Shown here: positions 42,995 through 54,738 of the stretch, piece by piece
Position numbering within the stretch: the first letter of the stretch is position 1
How the letters are laid out: each line of letters starts with the position of its first letter
From: Candidula unifasciata
Lineage: Eukaryota; Mollusca; Gastropoda; Stylommatophora; Geomitridae
Direction: 5' to 3'
Assembly: GCA_905116865.2 (NCBI GenBank)
Contig: CAJHNH020001131.1
Location: 57,501-121,500, forward strand
DNA: 64,000 nucleotides
Position numbers and translations under genes: made by a program
The notes under the pieces: generated by a model
Database searches by the model: none
What the model was told of the DNA's origin: nothing
The model's input: the letters and a program-made list of their open reading frames with translations, nothing else

Positions 42995-43075
42995 TAATAA
43001 TCGTAGTAGTAGGGGCGGCAGGAGCATCAGCAAGAGTATTAGTAGCAGCAGCAGCAGTAGTAGAAGGTATGCGAC
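42036..43075 (+). repeat. mixed triplet-repeat region (AGT, GCA, GAA)
   Basis: Nearly every third base keeps register for about 1 kb. Degenerate TAGT/TTG sequence (42036-42690) leads to pure AGT (42700-42781), then GCA (42790-42838), then GAA (42887-42990), then AGT/GCA mixtures. Frames on both strands are open (187 and 213 codons) as Val, Ala, Glu, Ser or Thr strings. Not coding. Confidence 0.93.
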
Positions 43076-43149
43076 AGCGGCCACACTACTGGCAACGGCT
43101 TCGACATGCCGGCAAAAGCAGGTGAAGGTAACTCCTTTCCATCGGTGAG

Positions 43150-43591
43150 TTAGGATCTGCCTATCCAAGAATGCAAAGACTACTGTCGGCTGAATGCGCG
43201 GAGGAAACTATATTTGGTTCAACGGGCAAGACGGCGACACTAGCAAAGCGCTGTGGAGCGCATAGAGCATGGCGAGGCACGTAGAACGCCCTGGTCATCC
43301 ACTGCACCTAGACATATCTCCAGTCGTCCTTACTCTGTCTTGCCACTGGACCCAGATATGACTGCAAGTTACTCTTTTATCTTCCTGAAATGCATGGCGT
43401 GCAATTCTACACAAGGGCGCAGCTACATGTGAAGCAAACAGAACAGCAAGACTTATTAAAAAAAGGCTGGACAGAAAGGTGACTGCAGGAGATCCCCTCC
43501 CTGGCACAACTCTCATTCCCTGTCCTCACTGTCCAAGAACTTTTCGGGCCCACATCGGCCTCATCAGTCATCTTCGTACTCATACTTGATG
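43150..43591 (+). mobile_element. LINE ORF2 C-terminal relic with C2H2 finger
   Basis: The final register reads NAWRAILHKGAATCEANRTA, then RLIKKRLDRKVTAGDPLPG, and ends CPHCPRTFRAHIGLISHLRTH before the stop at about 43589 (split here: CPHC, then FRAHIGLISH, then LRTH). The CxxC-x12-HxxxH arrangement is a C2H2 zinc finger, a known C-terminal ending of one LINE lineage. Upstream 43150-43370 is related but shifted out of frame. The catalytic core is missing. Confidence 0.72.
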
Positions 43592-44640
43592 AAAAATAGT
43601 GGTCATCATCATCTTAATGGACAACAACACACACAGTAGAGCAGCAGTAGTAGTAGTAGTAGTAGCAGCAGCAATGGCAGTATTGGTTACAGTAGTCGTG
43701 GTGGTGGTAGTAACTGTTACCCTAGACAAACACTCACGCTTTCACAATCATAGCACTTCTCAGCAGTTCAGATTAATCGCCCACTATGTAATTTTTCTAC
43801 ATCAAACAGTTAGAAAGCCAAGCATTGTCTTGTAAAGCCACTCTTTCAAGCAATCAGTATCTTTTGGCGTATTTATTTAACAGATATTTCCACATTTTTT
43901 ACTACGTGAAACAAACTCCCCACACACACCCACACATCTGCCAACACATGAATAGAAACAATACAGAATATAATAATTCTCCAGCTTGTCATTAGCTGTA
44001 AATTTATAGAAAAATGACATGTCCATAAATATGCACGGATAAACGCGCCCACAACTCATATTTTATGGTCGTACACACTGGATGTATCAACATTAAATAC
44101 AGTCAACGGAAGTGACGACGGTCAACAACTAGAGTTAACTTTTCCTGTTGTCTAGGAGACAACTGAATGTTGACTGTCTGCCCAGCTGCTACTAATCTGC
44201 GCCTGTGTTTTCCCACGAAGTTTGTTCGGAGATTACTGTCACTCGCATGACAGCCAATCCAGCCAGTGAATCCATTGGTATTTACATTTGGCACACCGCT
44301 TCGACAGCTTCCCCGACGTTTGTACATTTGTTCTGCAATTAATTCGCAGAGTGGCGCAAGATGGCGCCTCACGAAGGAGATGTCCCACAGGGTCGGTGCA
44401 TTGACACGATCGCCGGAAATCAGAGCCAGGGTGAAGGGGAGACCAGCTTGAGGCTAGCTGATGGTGGCTTCGTCGAGTGGTTTGTTTTTTTGGGGGGAAA
44501 GGTTTGACGTGTACTTGTAGTGTGGTGATTTGTATCGATTTGTGGCATTGATAGGAGTGACTGGACGACTACAGTGGTTTGGATAAGTCTGGTTTTATTG
44601 TTTCTTGTGTTGCGTTCATTTAAAGATTGGTGTGTCGTTT
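43592..44640. other. gene-free stretch
   Basis: (AGT)n/(GCA)n at 43643-43672. A 44103-44450 segment is richer in GC and has short frames of 61-89 codons with no recognised domain. No transposon ends seen. Confidence 0.4.
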
Positions 44641-44974
44641 AAAACGTCTATTTACTGGGGGGGGGGGGGGCATAGAGAAGGTGAACAAGAGTAGTCCTGA
44701 GAAACTAACATATCAAGAGATATACACATGTAGTTACAAAAAAACAAAAAAAAAAGAAGAAAGAAGACATTGTGGGTGGACATGGGAGACAGGGGGAGGG
44801 GCAGAGAGAGAGAAGGGGGAACAGAGAAAGCTGCATGGAGATATAAAGAGAGAGACAGCAATACTTTGTTAGCAAAAAATGAAAGAGTGATATAGAGATA
44901 TAAATTTAGTATAGTTGAATACCCACAGGAAGGGACTGATCACCTTACGCAAAGAGAGTTACAATGTGAGTCAG

Positions 44975-45034
<60 letters not shown>
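44641..45034. repeat. G-run and (GA)n tracts
   Basis: G-run 44657-44670, purine-rich 44740-44865, then (GA)n 44980-45034. No gene. Confidence 0.8.
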
Positions 45035-45035
<1 letters not shown>

Positions 45036-45182
45036 GAACGAATGAACGAACTTTATTTTGAAAGGGCTAAGAATTGTGCACACAGGCCCGTCTTACATTC
45101 TGCCCTTCTGACCTCACGCCGTGCATAGATTAGTTATGCACACATTGTTCTAGCAGATGGTAAGATAGATAGATAGATAGAC

Positions 45183-45244
<62 letters not shown>

Positions 45245-45376
45245 CGAATAAACGAACTTTATTTTCAAAGGGTTAAGAATTGGGCACACAGGCCCGTCTT
45301 ACATTCTGCCCTTCTGACCTCACGCCATGCATAAATGAGTTATGCACACATTGTTCCAGCAGATAGTAAGAGAGAT
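45035..45376 (-). mobile_element. SINE-E 3' portion, tandemly duplicated
   Basis: Two ~140-bp copies (45035-45165 and 45241-45370) share 'acgaactttattttgaaagg', 'cacacaggcccgtcttacat' and 'tctgcccttctgacctcacg'. On the minus strand each ends AATAAAGTTCGTTC with a TTCG-type tail. They are separated by (GATA)n and (GA)n, so the duplication probably arose by exchange between microsatellites. A related stretch lies at 57108-57200. Confidence 0.7.
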
Positions 45377-45665
<289 letters not shown>

Positions 45666-45830
45666 GAGAGAGGTGGGGGGGGGGGGAGGTGTATAGAGAG
45701 AGTTGGGGGACAGAAACATGATGTGTTTTTCCTATTTGTATCTCAACAAGTGTTGTAATTAACATCGCGTCCGCCTCTTCAACTTCCCATGACATTTCTT
45801 TCTACCCGTTCAATGTCGGGTCTACCTGAG

Positions 45831-46111
45831 TAAAGTAAGTCAGTAAAGGACCCTCTTTCACGCCTTTAGGCGTATAGGGCATATAGGGCTAGACCTATAT
45901 TTTTTTATAGACCAATCGGCACAAAATGGTTGATGTGGTCAGCATCACGCCGGCCGCCTTTACATTCCAGGACTGCACCCGGTACCCACTCAAGGCTGGG
46001 TCGACCTGGGAGTCAAGGTCATTTTTGAAAAAAGTCCGGCTCCGCCAGGGAGCGAACCCACGACCTTCCGATCCGCGGCGTGCGTCTCGCCGCTCCGACA
46101 CAGCGACTCCC
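45831..46111 (-). mobile_element. SINE-A, full length with target duplication
   Basis: GGTCTACCTGAG flanks it at 45819-45830 and 46112-46123. Body and tail match 6576-6853 closely. The A box on the minus strand has decayed (tgtcggagcgg). The 147-codon plus-strand frame across it is a shadow. Confidence 0.9.
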
Positions 46112-46123
46112 GGTCTACCTGAG

Positions 46124-46719
46124 AACACACGATATTGTTTTTACTTTTTGTTCAAATTTTCGGCCTCAAATTGGTTTCGATCCAAAAATCGGCATTCATC
46201 TTTACTCTACAACCGATTTCCCTTTCTAACAGATAATTCAGAAAAGCTAGTCAATTTTGTGCAGCCTGTTGCTTCTTCCAGACGAGATTCACCAAGATCG
46301 CTTGTCTTAAACAGTTATACAACAGAGTTTCTAGAATTCACTCTCCTTCGATTCTCATTCCAGCATTGACACTTTCAGTTAATGACTGTCACGCTTCAGG
46401 CTGCATTCCACGAAGGACATTTAAACACACACACAAACACACACATATATACACACGCGCACGCATCACACACACGCACCCATCACACACACACAGGCCC
46501 GCCAGCACGCGCACACACAGACTTTAAAATCTACCTTTCTGGTGTGGGTTCCGGACCATATTTGGGGAAAGTGGGGGGGGGGGGTGGAGGTGCGATATGA
46601 ACAGATTTATTGTCTCGCTAACATGCATGTCGTAAAAGTCAATTAATTTGAGGTGTTTACTTCAAAGTAAATAACTAAGACAAATACTGATAAACTACAA
46701 ATATTCATTAACAGTAGTG
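46124..46719. other. gene-free stretch with (CA)n
   Basis: CA-rich repeats at 46422-46516 and a G-run at 46572-46585. Otherwise nothing recognised. Confidence 0.45.
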
Positions 46720-47210
46720 ATGTTGTCGAGTCACTTATGCTGGGCTTTGGGAGAAAACTAAACAAGTCCGAGTAAATCAAGATGAGAAGGAAGCCTCAGA
46801 AAAAAATACAACTAGAATACCTTTGCACTGGTACCCAGAGAAGCATAGAAATAAAGGAAGTCTCAAAACACATGTATATGGCAGCTAGAGTGCAAATGTG
46901 CAAATATAGGGAGGACCTGGGTAGAGCTGCATGCAATAGCAAAGGATAGAACGATATGGTGTGTGTTTGTTGAGAGCCTATGCTCCATTTGTGGATAGAA
47001 GGCAGAAAAAGACGACTACTTCAAAGACGGAGTGCACCTGCGTGAGATACACGAAACCAATGGTCTGTATACAAATAAGCCAGATGTGTGAAACCGGAGT
47101 GCACGTGAAACATAAGTTTTTAATCAAGACTAAAGTCCAGCAGTGGTCGAACAGCCAGAAAATTCAGCTGGAGTTTACAACCGGTGAACGCAAAGAAGAA
47201 AATATCTACC
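46720..47210 (+). mobile_element. LINE-D relic: C-terminus plus 3' untranslated region
   Basis: The plus strand encodes, with stops, LHWYPEKHRNKGSLKTHVYG and IERYGV, then LRAYAPF. These parallel the copy at 39589-39905. From 47020 the untranslated region follows ('acctgcgtgagatac', 'gtctgtatacaaat', 'gagtttacaaccggtgaacg') and ends in GCAAAGAAGAAAA. It is the most complete LINE-D end in the window. Confidence 0.8.
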
Positions 47211-47247
47211 TGAAAGAACTTCACATGTGTTCTCTTTTCTTCTTACA

Positions 47248-47405
47248 TGAATTAATCAAGTAACAGAAAGTATTGTGATCAGCACTCATAGAAGGAAGTA
47301 GAAACATAGAAGAACACACTAGACAACATAAAAATCGAAAGCTATAGTTACCGTGCCGGGAATTGAACCTGTCACCTCCACACGGCGTCTGCGCCTCGCC
47401 ATGAA
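47248..47405 (-). mobile_element. SINE-D, tRNA-derived
   Basis: The reverse complement matches 20523-20690: B-box-like 'aggttcaattcccgg', then 'atagctttcgatttttatg', 'gtctagtgtgttcttcta' and 'cttgattaatt'. It sits 40 bp after LINE-D. Confidence 0.75.
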
Positions 47406-47924
47406 TTTTCTTCTTGCAAACACATCGGATGTCCGACATCTATGCCGGGGAACCAGCCGACATAAAACCAGATCGATGCCTGAGGGGTCCAATTGACGAG
47501 TGAGCTCCCCCTTGAGCGGCTGGAGCCTCGTTGTTTGAGATCAGGCTCCTGCAGATGGCGGGAGACTGTATAGGTCAAACAAGGTCACAACAAATACCTC
47601 ACTTGACCGCACTGTCCAATACAGGGGCGTCCCCAAGCAGAAATTATTGTAGGGGCTCAGCACGGTTATAACTATCGAAGATTGGCTTGGTCTTTGTTTA
47701 AGTGCGCAGTATTAATAATAATAAATGCGTCCTGCCTGGCGGCGTAGACGCCCACATCTCTCCACATGTCTTAGTTCTGGGTATTTTGAATTCAGCGCTA
47801 CTTATGATAGTCTTGCACTTCGGCCCATCAAGCATCGTCTCTTTTGGTCCGCCTCTGCCTATGCTACCTTCTGTCTTTCCAGTCACCAGGATGTTTCCTA
47901 ATGGAGTCGCCAGCCTCACGCGCA
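47406..47924. other. gene-free stretch
   Basis: Short frames of 68-78 codons without domains. Confidence 0.4.
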
Positions 47925-48020
47925 GTTCTGGGAAGTAAAGACAGCCGGCATGCTGCTGACTGCATCACCCACCAAGCGCCGATTGGTCTATCAAAATATT
48001 GGTCGCACCACACAAGTTAC
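47925..48020 (+). mobile_element. SINE-A body fragment
   Basis: 'ggaagtaaagacagccggca', 'tgctgactgcatcaccca' and 'gccgattggtctatcaaaat' match the middle of the plus-oriented copy at 3705-3990. Confidence 0.7.
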
Positions 48021-48124
48021 CGAAGTCTGTGTCCTTCTGGCAGGGACAAAAAGTCGTTCAAGAATTCAACTGTTGTCAAAAGTGAAAATCACGTTTTAAA
48101 TGTGTATATTTGCATTGCTTTTAT

Positions 48125-48345
48125 AAATGGCGGAATCTAACGGCAGTATCATCATCGCCATTTTTATTATCATCGTCATGCCCCCCCCCCCCCAACCAAT
48201 CGCTTTTATCATCATTATCATCGTCTTCTTCCTCATCACTGTATCATCAACCTGGATTATCATTATTGGAAGCAGCATTGGTCACATTATCATTATTATC
48301 TTCATCATCACTATCAAAATCATCACCGTCATTATTATCGTCTCT
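48125..48345 (+). repeat. (ATC)n/(ATT)n imperfect triplet repeat and C-run
   Basis: Interrupted ATC/ATT triplets with a C-run at 48180-48193. Open frames on both strands are Ile/Ser strings. Confidence 0.85.
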
Positions 48346-48814
48346 GAAACACTCGGCAACCATCAATCATGGCTTATTAGATGAGAAAGGAAAGATAACA
48401 TTTGTGTGCGTGTGTATCCTCCCACTATAGCATTATTCCGAGATTTACAATATGGAATAAACCTCTTCCTGTAACCAGTTAGAATTACCTTTCTATCCGT
48501 GATTCCGGATTGTTTACGGAGCTTGCCTCGGCTTGTGGGGAAATCGAAGCAAAGAACTGTGTCCCTCAGCAACAACTTGTCAGGGCCTTGGCTCTAAAGA
48601 GAAAGCATGTATATTTAATCTGTTCCTGGTTTGGCTGAGCCCTGATGTTATTAATAAATTCATTAGCTCAGACATGCTTTTGTGTATGGCAAGGGTTCTT
48701 ACGTTGTGTTGTGCTGTGGTCACCTTAATGTTCACTTTCAACTTACAAAGTCAGTTAAATTCCAAGTGTTCAAAGCAAATAGTGAAAGTTAAAAATATGT
48801 CTACGTTAGGGATG
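48346..48814. other. gene-free stretch
   Basis: Nothing recognised. Confidence 0.4.
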
Positions 48815-49275
48815 CAAACTCATCATCATCATCATCATGTAGCAGGTCCTTTGCAGAACGTCGCTCTCATCACAGTCTGCCTGAAAGAAACTCGGTCTCT
48901 CACCAGTTCTCTGCCTCATGCACTTTCACACTCAAAAAGTCACTTATATCCTGTGCCCATCTTCTTGTCGGCCGGCCCCTGCCCCTCCTTCCTGGTACCA
49001 TACCTTCTGCTATAATATTTTCCAATCCGTCGTGGCGCTTGATATGACCAACATATTTCAGCTTTCGATAAAGGATGCTGTTTATTAACCAATCTTCCTT
49101 GATATTCAGATCTTTTAAGATGTCAATATTTCTCATCTTCTTTGTCCGAGATATTCTGAGAATCTTTATATAACATTTCAGCTCAGAAGCCTCTATTCTC
49201 TTTCTTAAGGACTGAGAGATAATCCACGATTCACATCCGTATGTAGCCACAGGGAAGATACATGCTCTCAAACTA
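48815..49275 (-). mobile_element. LINE-B relic: longest readable C-terminus
   Basis: The minus-strand frame of 171 codons (from 49415) reads LRACIFPVATYGCESWIISQ, SLRKRIEASELKCYIKILRI and DILKDLNIKEDWLINSILYR, then KYVGHIKRHDGLENIIAEG, GRRGRGRPTRRWAQDI and VKVHEAENW before a stop. Register +1 then continues to AKDLLHDDDD, where (GAT)n triplets form the tail (48816-48838). It covers the region after the reverse-transcriptase fingers and palm and serves as the reference for the split copy at 33525-34815. Confidence 0.85.
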
Positions 49276-49299
49276 CTGAACGTAAAATCTACCAAAAAA

Positions 49300-49372
49300 A
49301 ACCACAACAGCCAATAAATGTTGCAGTTGGTTCTGCAACGTCCTGTAAAGTATACGCAACTAACTTTTAGTG
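49300..49372 (+). mobile_element. SINE-C 3' end fragment
   Basis: 'accacaacagcc', 'ttggttctgcaacgtcctgt' and 'tacgcaactaac' match the 3' end of the SINE-C body at 14520-14615. Confidence 0.65.
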
Positions 49373-49394
49373 GTGCACTGGTGATAAGTAAGTA

Positions 49395-49665
49395 AACTAA
49401 AAGACCCGTATCCAAGCCTTCAGAAAAGGGTGCTGGAACTATTTTTCATAGATCAATCAGTACCTGGCGGAAGTTGTGTGGTCAACATAACGCCCGCCGT
49501 CCTTGCTTCTCAGGACTTTACCTACAACCCATTTAAAGGTAAGTCGACCTGGGAGATCAGATCAGTTTTGAAAAAAGAAAAGTTCGGCTCTGTCAGAGGC
49601 TGGACAACGGTGGCCGGATCTACATGCGAGCGTCTAGCCAGTACACCACGGCACTGGGTACATGA
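49395..49665 (-). mobile_element. SINE-A, diverged near full-length copy
   Basis: Blocks in order are 'atagatcaatcag', 'gtgtggtcaacataacgccc', 'cttgcttctcaggactttac', 'gtcgacctgggag' and 'gcgagcgtctagcc'. No convincing target duplication was found. The 174-codon plus-strand frame from 49430 is a shadow. Confidence 0.75.
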
Positions 49666-49739
49666 TACTAGACTAGTATGTGAACAAGCCAAGAGACACT
49701 CGACTTGTCATGCTGATCAACATAACACCCGACTTCTTT

Positions 49740-50165
49740 CTTCCTCTTTGAGTACATGCCGTGTGCCGTTGGTAGTCACGTCTTTCCACAACCTTCCGTT
49801 TCGTGAAATTTCACTCAACTCAGTCCAAATGCTCCTCCATGCTATGATGTCAAACTATCCAGTATTTATTTCTCTCGGTCTCCCTCTGCCTTTCTTCCCC
49901 TACAACTTTCCTACTGTCACAATCTGCTCCAGTTTTCTTCTTTTCTTGATATGAACACAAAATGTAGATTGCCTCTTTCGGATGTGGGCAATGAGTTCTC
50001 TTAGTGAGTCAATTTCTCTCAAGACATCTTCTGTACTCTTTATCTCTCTAGGGTATTCACAACATTCGTCTACAAAACCACTATAGTGTCCAAATAATTT
50101 GTCACTAATCGACCAATTGACCACGATTCACTTCCGTATATTAGGATAGGATTTATATAGCTTTC
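49740..50165 (-). mobile_element. LINE ORF2 C-terminal relic
   Basis: Minus-strand registers read YGSESWSI, LIAHIRKRQSTF and KKRRKLEQIVTVGKL, then degraded GRPRE-type sequence and HSMEEHLD. The order (YGSESW, R-R-x-x-L-E-x-I-V-x-x-G-K) is that of RTE/CR1-type LINE C-termini. Heavily decayed. Confidence 0.6.
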
Positions 50166-50479
50166 AATAATTCTCTTTACTTTATTGGAAATAGTATGGC
50201 AGCTGTTTAAGGTTGTAGAGCACTAATGTAAATTATAAACATTTCTGCTATAAACATTGAAACCACGGAACGGGTCGACAGACATCTCTCCAGCGAGCTA
50301 ATAGGAGTTTGTTACCAGTATAAACAAAGCTTGTTTTTATTTTTGTATGTATAAATATAAGCTACAACAAGAGATAGATGCCAACTCCGCCCCTGCACAT
50401 CTGTCATCTGCCTTGTGTAGGTAACCATCAGTCCCTGAAATTGTGTTTCTTGTTTTGGCACCAGCGCCTGCTATCAAAC
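50166..50479. other. gene-free stretch
   Basis: Nothing recognised. Confidence 0.4.
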
Positions 50480-50800
50480 TAAAACCCAGTGCGGGAGTGA
50501 GTCTCCACACAAAAACGTTGATAGGTTATCTTTCTGATGTTCCCACACCCCTCAGACGTCTCCTCTCTATAGCTTGCTGTATTTGGCCTCTTTCTAACTT
50601 CAACAGTCTCTCTTTCACAATCTCCCTCCAAAAGAGACGATCTTTCCAAAGTGTCCGTGTTAGTGTTGATATCTTTCAGGCCGTGTTTGCTTTGGTCTTC
50701 CTGCAGATCGTTTTATCTCTGCTATCAGTTCACCCTACACGAGATCCTTTGGAATGCGACCATCCTCCGTTCTACTTATAATTCAAGCCTGAGTCCGACG
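50480..50800 (-). mobile_element. LINE ORF2 C-terminal relic
   Basis: The minus strand reads RRMEDGRIPKDLV, IKRSAGRPKQ and, in a shifted register, KERLLKLERGQIQQAIERRR. This matches the 'GRIPKDLLYGEL-GRPKLRYKD' pattern of LINE C-termini, close to the lineage ending in a C2H2 finger at 43150-43591. Confidence 0.55.
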
Positions 50801-52639
50801 AATCTTAACGCAGTGCACGAACTCCGTAGTACCGACGAGGATCTTGAAATACTTTGAGTAGATTTTCAAGCCCGAAATTTGCACGGGCAGTGCCGTTATG
50901 CAACAACATCTAACTTAGAGCCACGAGATATCGGGATTATGAATAGATCTAATACCGTTCAGAATATATAAAATCAACATTCATACCTCAGATGTTTCCC
51001 AAACCACTTTAGGGCCCGTATTGCAGAGTTTAAGACCCGCTGGTCGATGAGAACATAAACCCGAGGCTGATTGTATCTAGCAACCGAATCTGTTTAGACA
51101 CAGGCTCGTTTTCAGGGGCAGAAAACTCTTTATGGCGTTATCCTCAACGTCTCAATTTGGAAAGCCATTTCCACACAGCCCCTGCGACCAGGCCAGCCCC
51201 TAGAAATAGAATATTATAGGCTTTTCTAGAAATAACATCATTCCAACCAGATCCGCGTGTGTAGCGTCTAACAGGAGAGATAATAAATGTTATTTCCCCA
51301 GTATAAAGCCCGAATTGGGGGGACATGAAAGTAAATAAATTATATAAATTTTGCGTTGACATAGACACGACAGGAGAAGGGATTTCCCCCGGAGCTGGTT
51401 GCACGTGCAAGTGCAATAATTCTGGCATGTGTGGATTACGGCACGTGCGGGTGTAACTGCGATATGGTGCCCGTCTGGCAAGGTTATGCTTGTTGGATAT
51501 AAGGCCACCGATATTTGAACCCTGTGGCGCATTTTCAGTTAGGAGTTTATGAGATGTTTTACATGGTGCAGCGGCTGTATACACGATAATGAGGAGACGT
51601 GTCCAGGGTTTGATTACCACTTTCCTAGTGATTTCAGACAATAAATGATGTCATTTATTTTCTGTTTGTATGTTGCCCTTAAGTGTTTGATGGCGTCTTC
51701 TGATGAAACATAAAATAAGCAAACACACCCGAATGAGCACAAGCGTACAGATACAGCATTATAGAGGTACACGGTTTTATGGATGGTCTAAACTTTGTGT
51801 TATTTTTAAACCGCCATGACCCCACATGTAACCTTAGAGTTGAAATCTTCTTGCCGGGATAAGTACAGGTGGGATTCTCTTCCTTGAGGTAATAATATTA
51901 GGCCTGGGGGCTGGAGTCCTTGGACTGAAAGAGTTAACGTTAGGCCCAGAGCTGGTTGAAGATGGTTACATTTATTTTATTTTTTATTTATTTTTTCGAA
52001 GAAAGAGCTTCAGGTCCTTAAGCGCTGATGGCTTGAGGTTAAACCTGGATGGTTAACCTATTACTGGTGATCTGTTAACAACTTCAATGGAGGCTAAACG
52101 GGGTATCTGGAATTTGTCTTGCCTCTGCTATCTAGATTAGTTTTCTTTAATCTCGGGATGTTATATTAAACCTCTAGGTAGCAGCTCGGAGATGACAAAC
52201 CCACCCGTCAATCAATCAAACAATTTTTTAAAATATCTACCATTTTCTGCCGAGTTGGAGATTTAGCTTACTTTATAACCGTCCAGGGCTTTAATTTAAC
52301 TGTCATGGTTGAAGGAACTTCCGCGATTTGTACAGGTGTGTTTCTCATGCTTGAGTGTTAAATCCTTCAAACTGCAATCTTGCAAGGGACAAATACAAAC
52401 ATCACTATTCCATTAACGTACCTAGCCCAATCTTACTACAGGTTACGTAATAACGTCGGGTGTCCCAATATAACTGGGTCACACAGCTGAACCGGGTTTC
52501 TGAGATTTGTACCTGGGGATTCTTATCTGCACTGTGTCTCTTCTAGCCACCAGGTGATAGTCGTTTATTATTCAGTCATGTAAAGGTTGAACCTGACTAT
52601 TAAACTCCATGTCTAACTGTAAAAGCTATCCCTAGTAAG
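50801..52639. other. repeat-poor, gene-free stretch with one candidate ORF
   Basis: This is the most repeat-poor part of the window. It contains a minus-strand open frame 51641-51144 of 165 codons that opens with TTG, not ATG; the first in-frame Met is well inside. Its C-terminus NILFLGAGLVAGAVWKW followed by LSKLRR looks like a membrane segment with a basic tail. No family is recognised and no splice context was established. Confidence 0.35.
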
Positions 52640-53285
52640 GTCATTTTTAATGTATCAAATGTAAGGTCACTATAAATGTATCGTTTGTAAGTTGAGTATA
52701 AATGTATTGTTTTTAATGCCATTATAAATATGATGTTTGTAAGGCCATCATAAATATATTGTTTGTATGGCCATTATAAATATTGTTTGTAAGGCCATTA
52801 TAAATATATTGTTTGTAAGGCCATTATAAATATATTGTTTGTAAGGCCATTATAAATATATTGTTTGTATGGCCATTATAAATATATTGTTTGTAAGGCC
52901 ATTATGAATATATTGTTTTTAAGGCCATTGTAAATATATTGTTTTTAAGGCCATTATAAAAATATTGTTTGTAAGGCCATCATAAGTATATTGTTTGCAA
53001 AGCCATTATAAATATATTGTTTATAAGCCATTTTAAATGTATTGTTTGAAAGGCCATTATAAATATATTGTTTGTAAGGCCATTATAAATATATTGTTTG
53101 TAAGGCCATTATAAATATATTGTTTGTAAGGCCATCATAAATATATTGTTTGTAAGCCATTATAAATATTGTGTTTTTAAGGCCATTATAAATATATTGT
53201 TTGTAAGGCCATTATAAATATATTATTTGTAAGCCATTATAAATATATTGTTTATAAGGTCATTATAAATGCATTATTTGCCAGA
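52640..53285 (+). repeat. 26-bp AT-rich tandem repeat, about 24 units
   Basis: The unit is close to 'gtaaggccattataaatata' plus 'ttgttt'. Edge units on both sides are diverged; those near 52790-53150 are nearly identical apart from one- or two-base losses. No coding value. Confidence 0.93.
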
Positions 53286-53835
53286 CCAGTTGGAAGGCAT
53301 TGTATGGAAGGCCAATAAGAATGCAAAGTTTACAAGGTCAACTTAACCGTGTAATTTACACGTAGATCAAAGAATGGCAGATTATTCGTAACTTGTCTTA
53401 TATGCAAAAGTAAACGTTTCGCGATTCTATGGAAGCACTTCTTTTCATCGGGTATTTTTAGCAAAGTGCTGAAACGTCAATGAACCTTGAAAGTCCATTT
53501 TTCTTGTATTTGTGTACACATGTATTCGTGACATGTCGATTTAATTTACTTCTTTCCTTAAGTTTTATTTGTCCCTTTGTTCTGACAGACTGCTATATTT
53601 TCTATCCAGTGTTTGCGTCACAATTTATTACTTTCGGTAACCCAGTTCTATTTTCATCCTAATGAAATGTTTAAGTTGTGTGGAACAATTTACATCCGTT
53701 TCTGAACGTAATTAACGGTCATTCAAAGTATTGGGTGTAGATCGACCCGGGCACGTCGACTTTTGGAGCCGGTTACTTTCCAACTGGTGAACTGAACTTT
53801 AGAAAAGTAGTAATTGGATTTGTTGTTAGAGCTAT
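53286..53835. other. gene-free stretch
   Basis: A 60-codon frame only. Nothing recognised. Confidence 0.4.
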
Positions 53836-54021
53836 TGGGCTGGTCGGGCGGGTAGCTCACTTACATTTAAATGTGGATATCCGTAGTGCAGGTTGCGGGC
53901 TAGAACTGCGGTTCGTTGAGTGTGAAATATGTTTAAATCCATTTCTTGGAATCCATTGCCAGGAAAGAAAAGAGACAGGCAGACAGACATGCCGACCGAC
54001 ATACAGACAGACAGACATGGA

Positions 54022-54085
<64 letters not shown>

Positions 54086-54185
54086 CAAACTAGACAACGT
54101 AAAAATGTCAAGCTACAGACACTCCTTGATTTGACCCGGCTAAATATGAGTCTGGCACGGTTTTACTCTACCCCAATACTCGTGT
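53836..54185. repeat. (GA)n with flanking SINE-D-like fragment
   Basis: (AGAC)n-like sequence 53975-54017 and (GA)n 54022-54079 are followed by 'actagacaacgtaaaaatg' and 'aagctacag' (54089-54116), which match the SINE-D body at 47310-47335. The block before the GA run may be an old tRNA-like head ('ggtagctcacttac', 'cgggctagaactgc'), but this is weak. Confidence 0.5.
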
Positions 54186-54329
54186 GTTTGGGTCCATAGA
54201 TTAAAGCGGCCTTGATTAACTTGGCAACCCAGAAGAAAATAGGTGATAGGAAAAACTCTAGGAAGTCAATGCAGCCAGCCTAATTTTAATCATAACATAA
54301 ATTAATTATTAATTCCTTCGAAGTCGGTA

Positions 54330-54515
54330 AACATCTGCCTGAGATACATAGAACCAAAAGTCTGCATGCAAATGAGTCAGATCTGTAAATAGGATGTGCC
54401 CGCAACGCTCAGTTTCTGGAGCTAGATTGTAGAGTCCAGAAGTGGACGAACAACCAGAACATTCCGCTGGAGTTTACAGCCGGTGAACACGAAGAAGAAG
54501 GCGAAGTACTAATTA
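54330..54515 (+). mobile_element. LINE-D 3' untranslated region fragment
   Basis: 'catctgcctgagatacatag', 'agtggacgaacaaccagaac' and 'gagtttacagccggtgaaca' are followed by CGAAGAAGAAGG, matching the ends at 1-110 (complement) and 47030-47210. Confidence 0.7.
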
Positions 54516-54738
54516 GTCTATCGCTATAAAGTTCTAGCCCCCACGTATCCACCTAATCATGTCACCACAATTGTTTCTCTGTTACTGTGCAAGTGACAAC
54601 TACACCCATTGTCCATCACTGTCCCTTGTGAGACAATTCACACAAACTGTAGTATCATCAAATCCTACAGCAAACACACGTATTAAACGCATAAGAAGCC
54701 TATAAATGTGCCAACACGAACTGTCTGACACTAGAAAT

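Noticed and set aside
45926..46369. 147-codon plus-strand open frame
   Set aside because: The first half is the antisense of SINE-A (45831-46111); the rest has no similarity to anything recognised.
49430..49954. 174-codon plus-strand open frame
   Set aside because: It runs antisense through a diverged SINE-A and into a LINE relic; no domain or conserved start.
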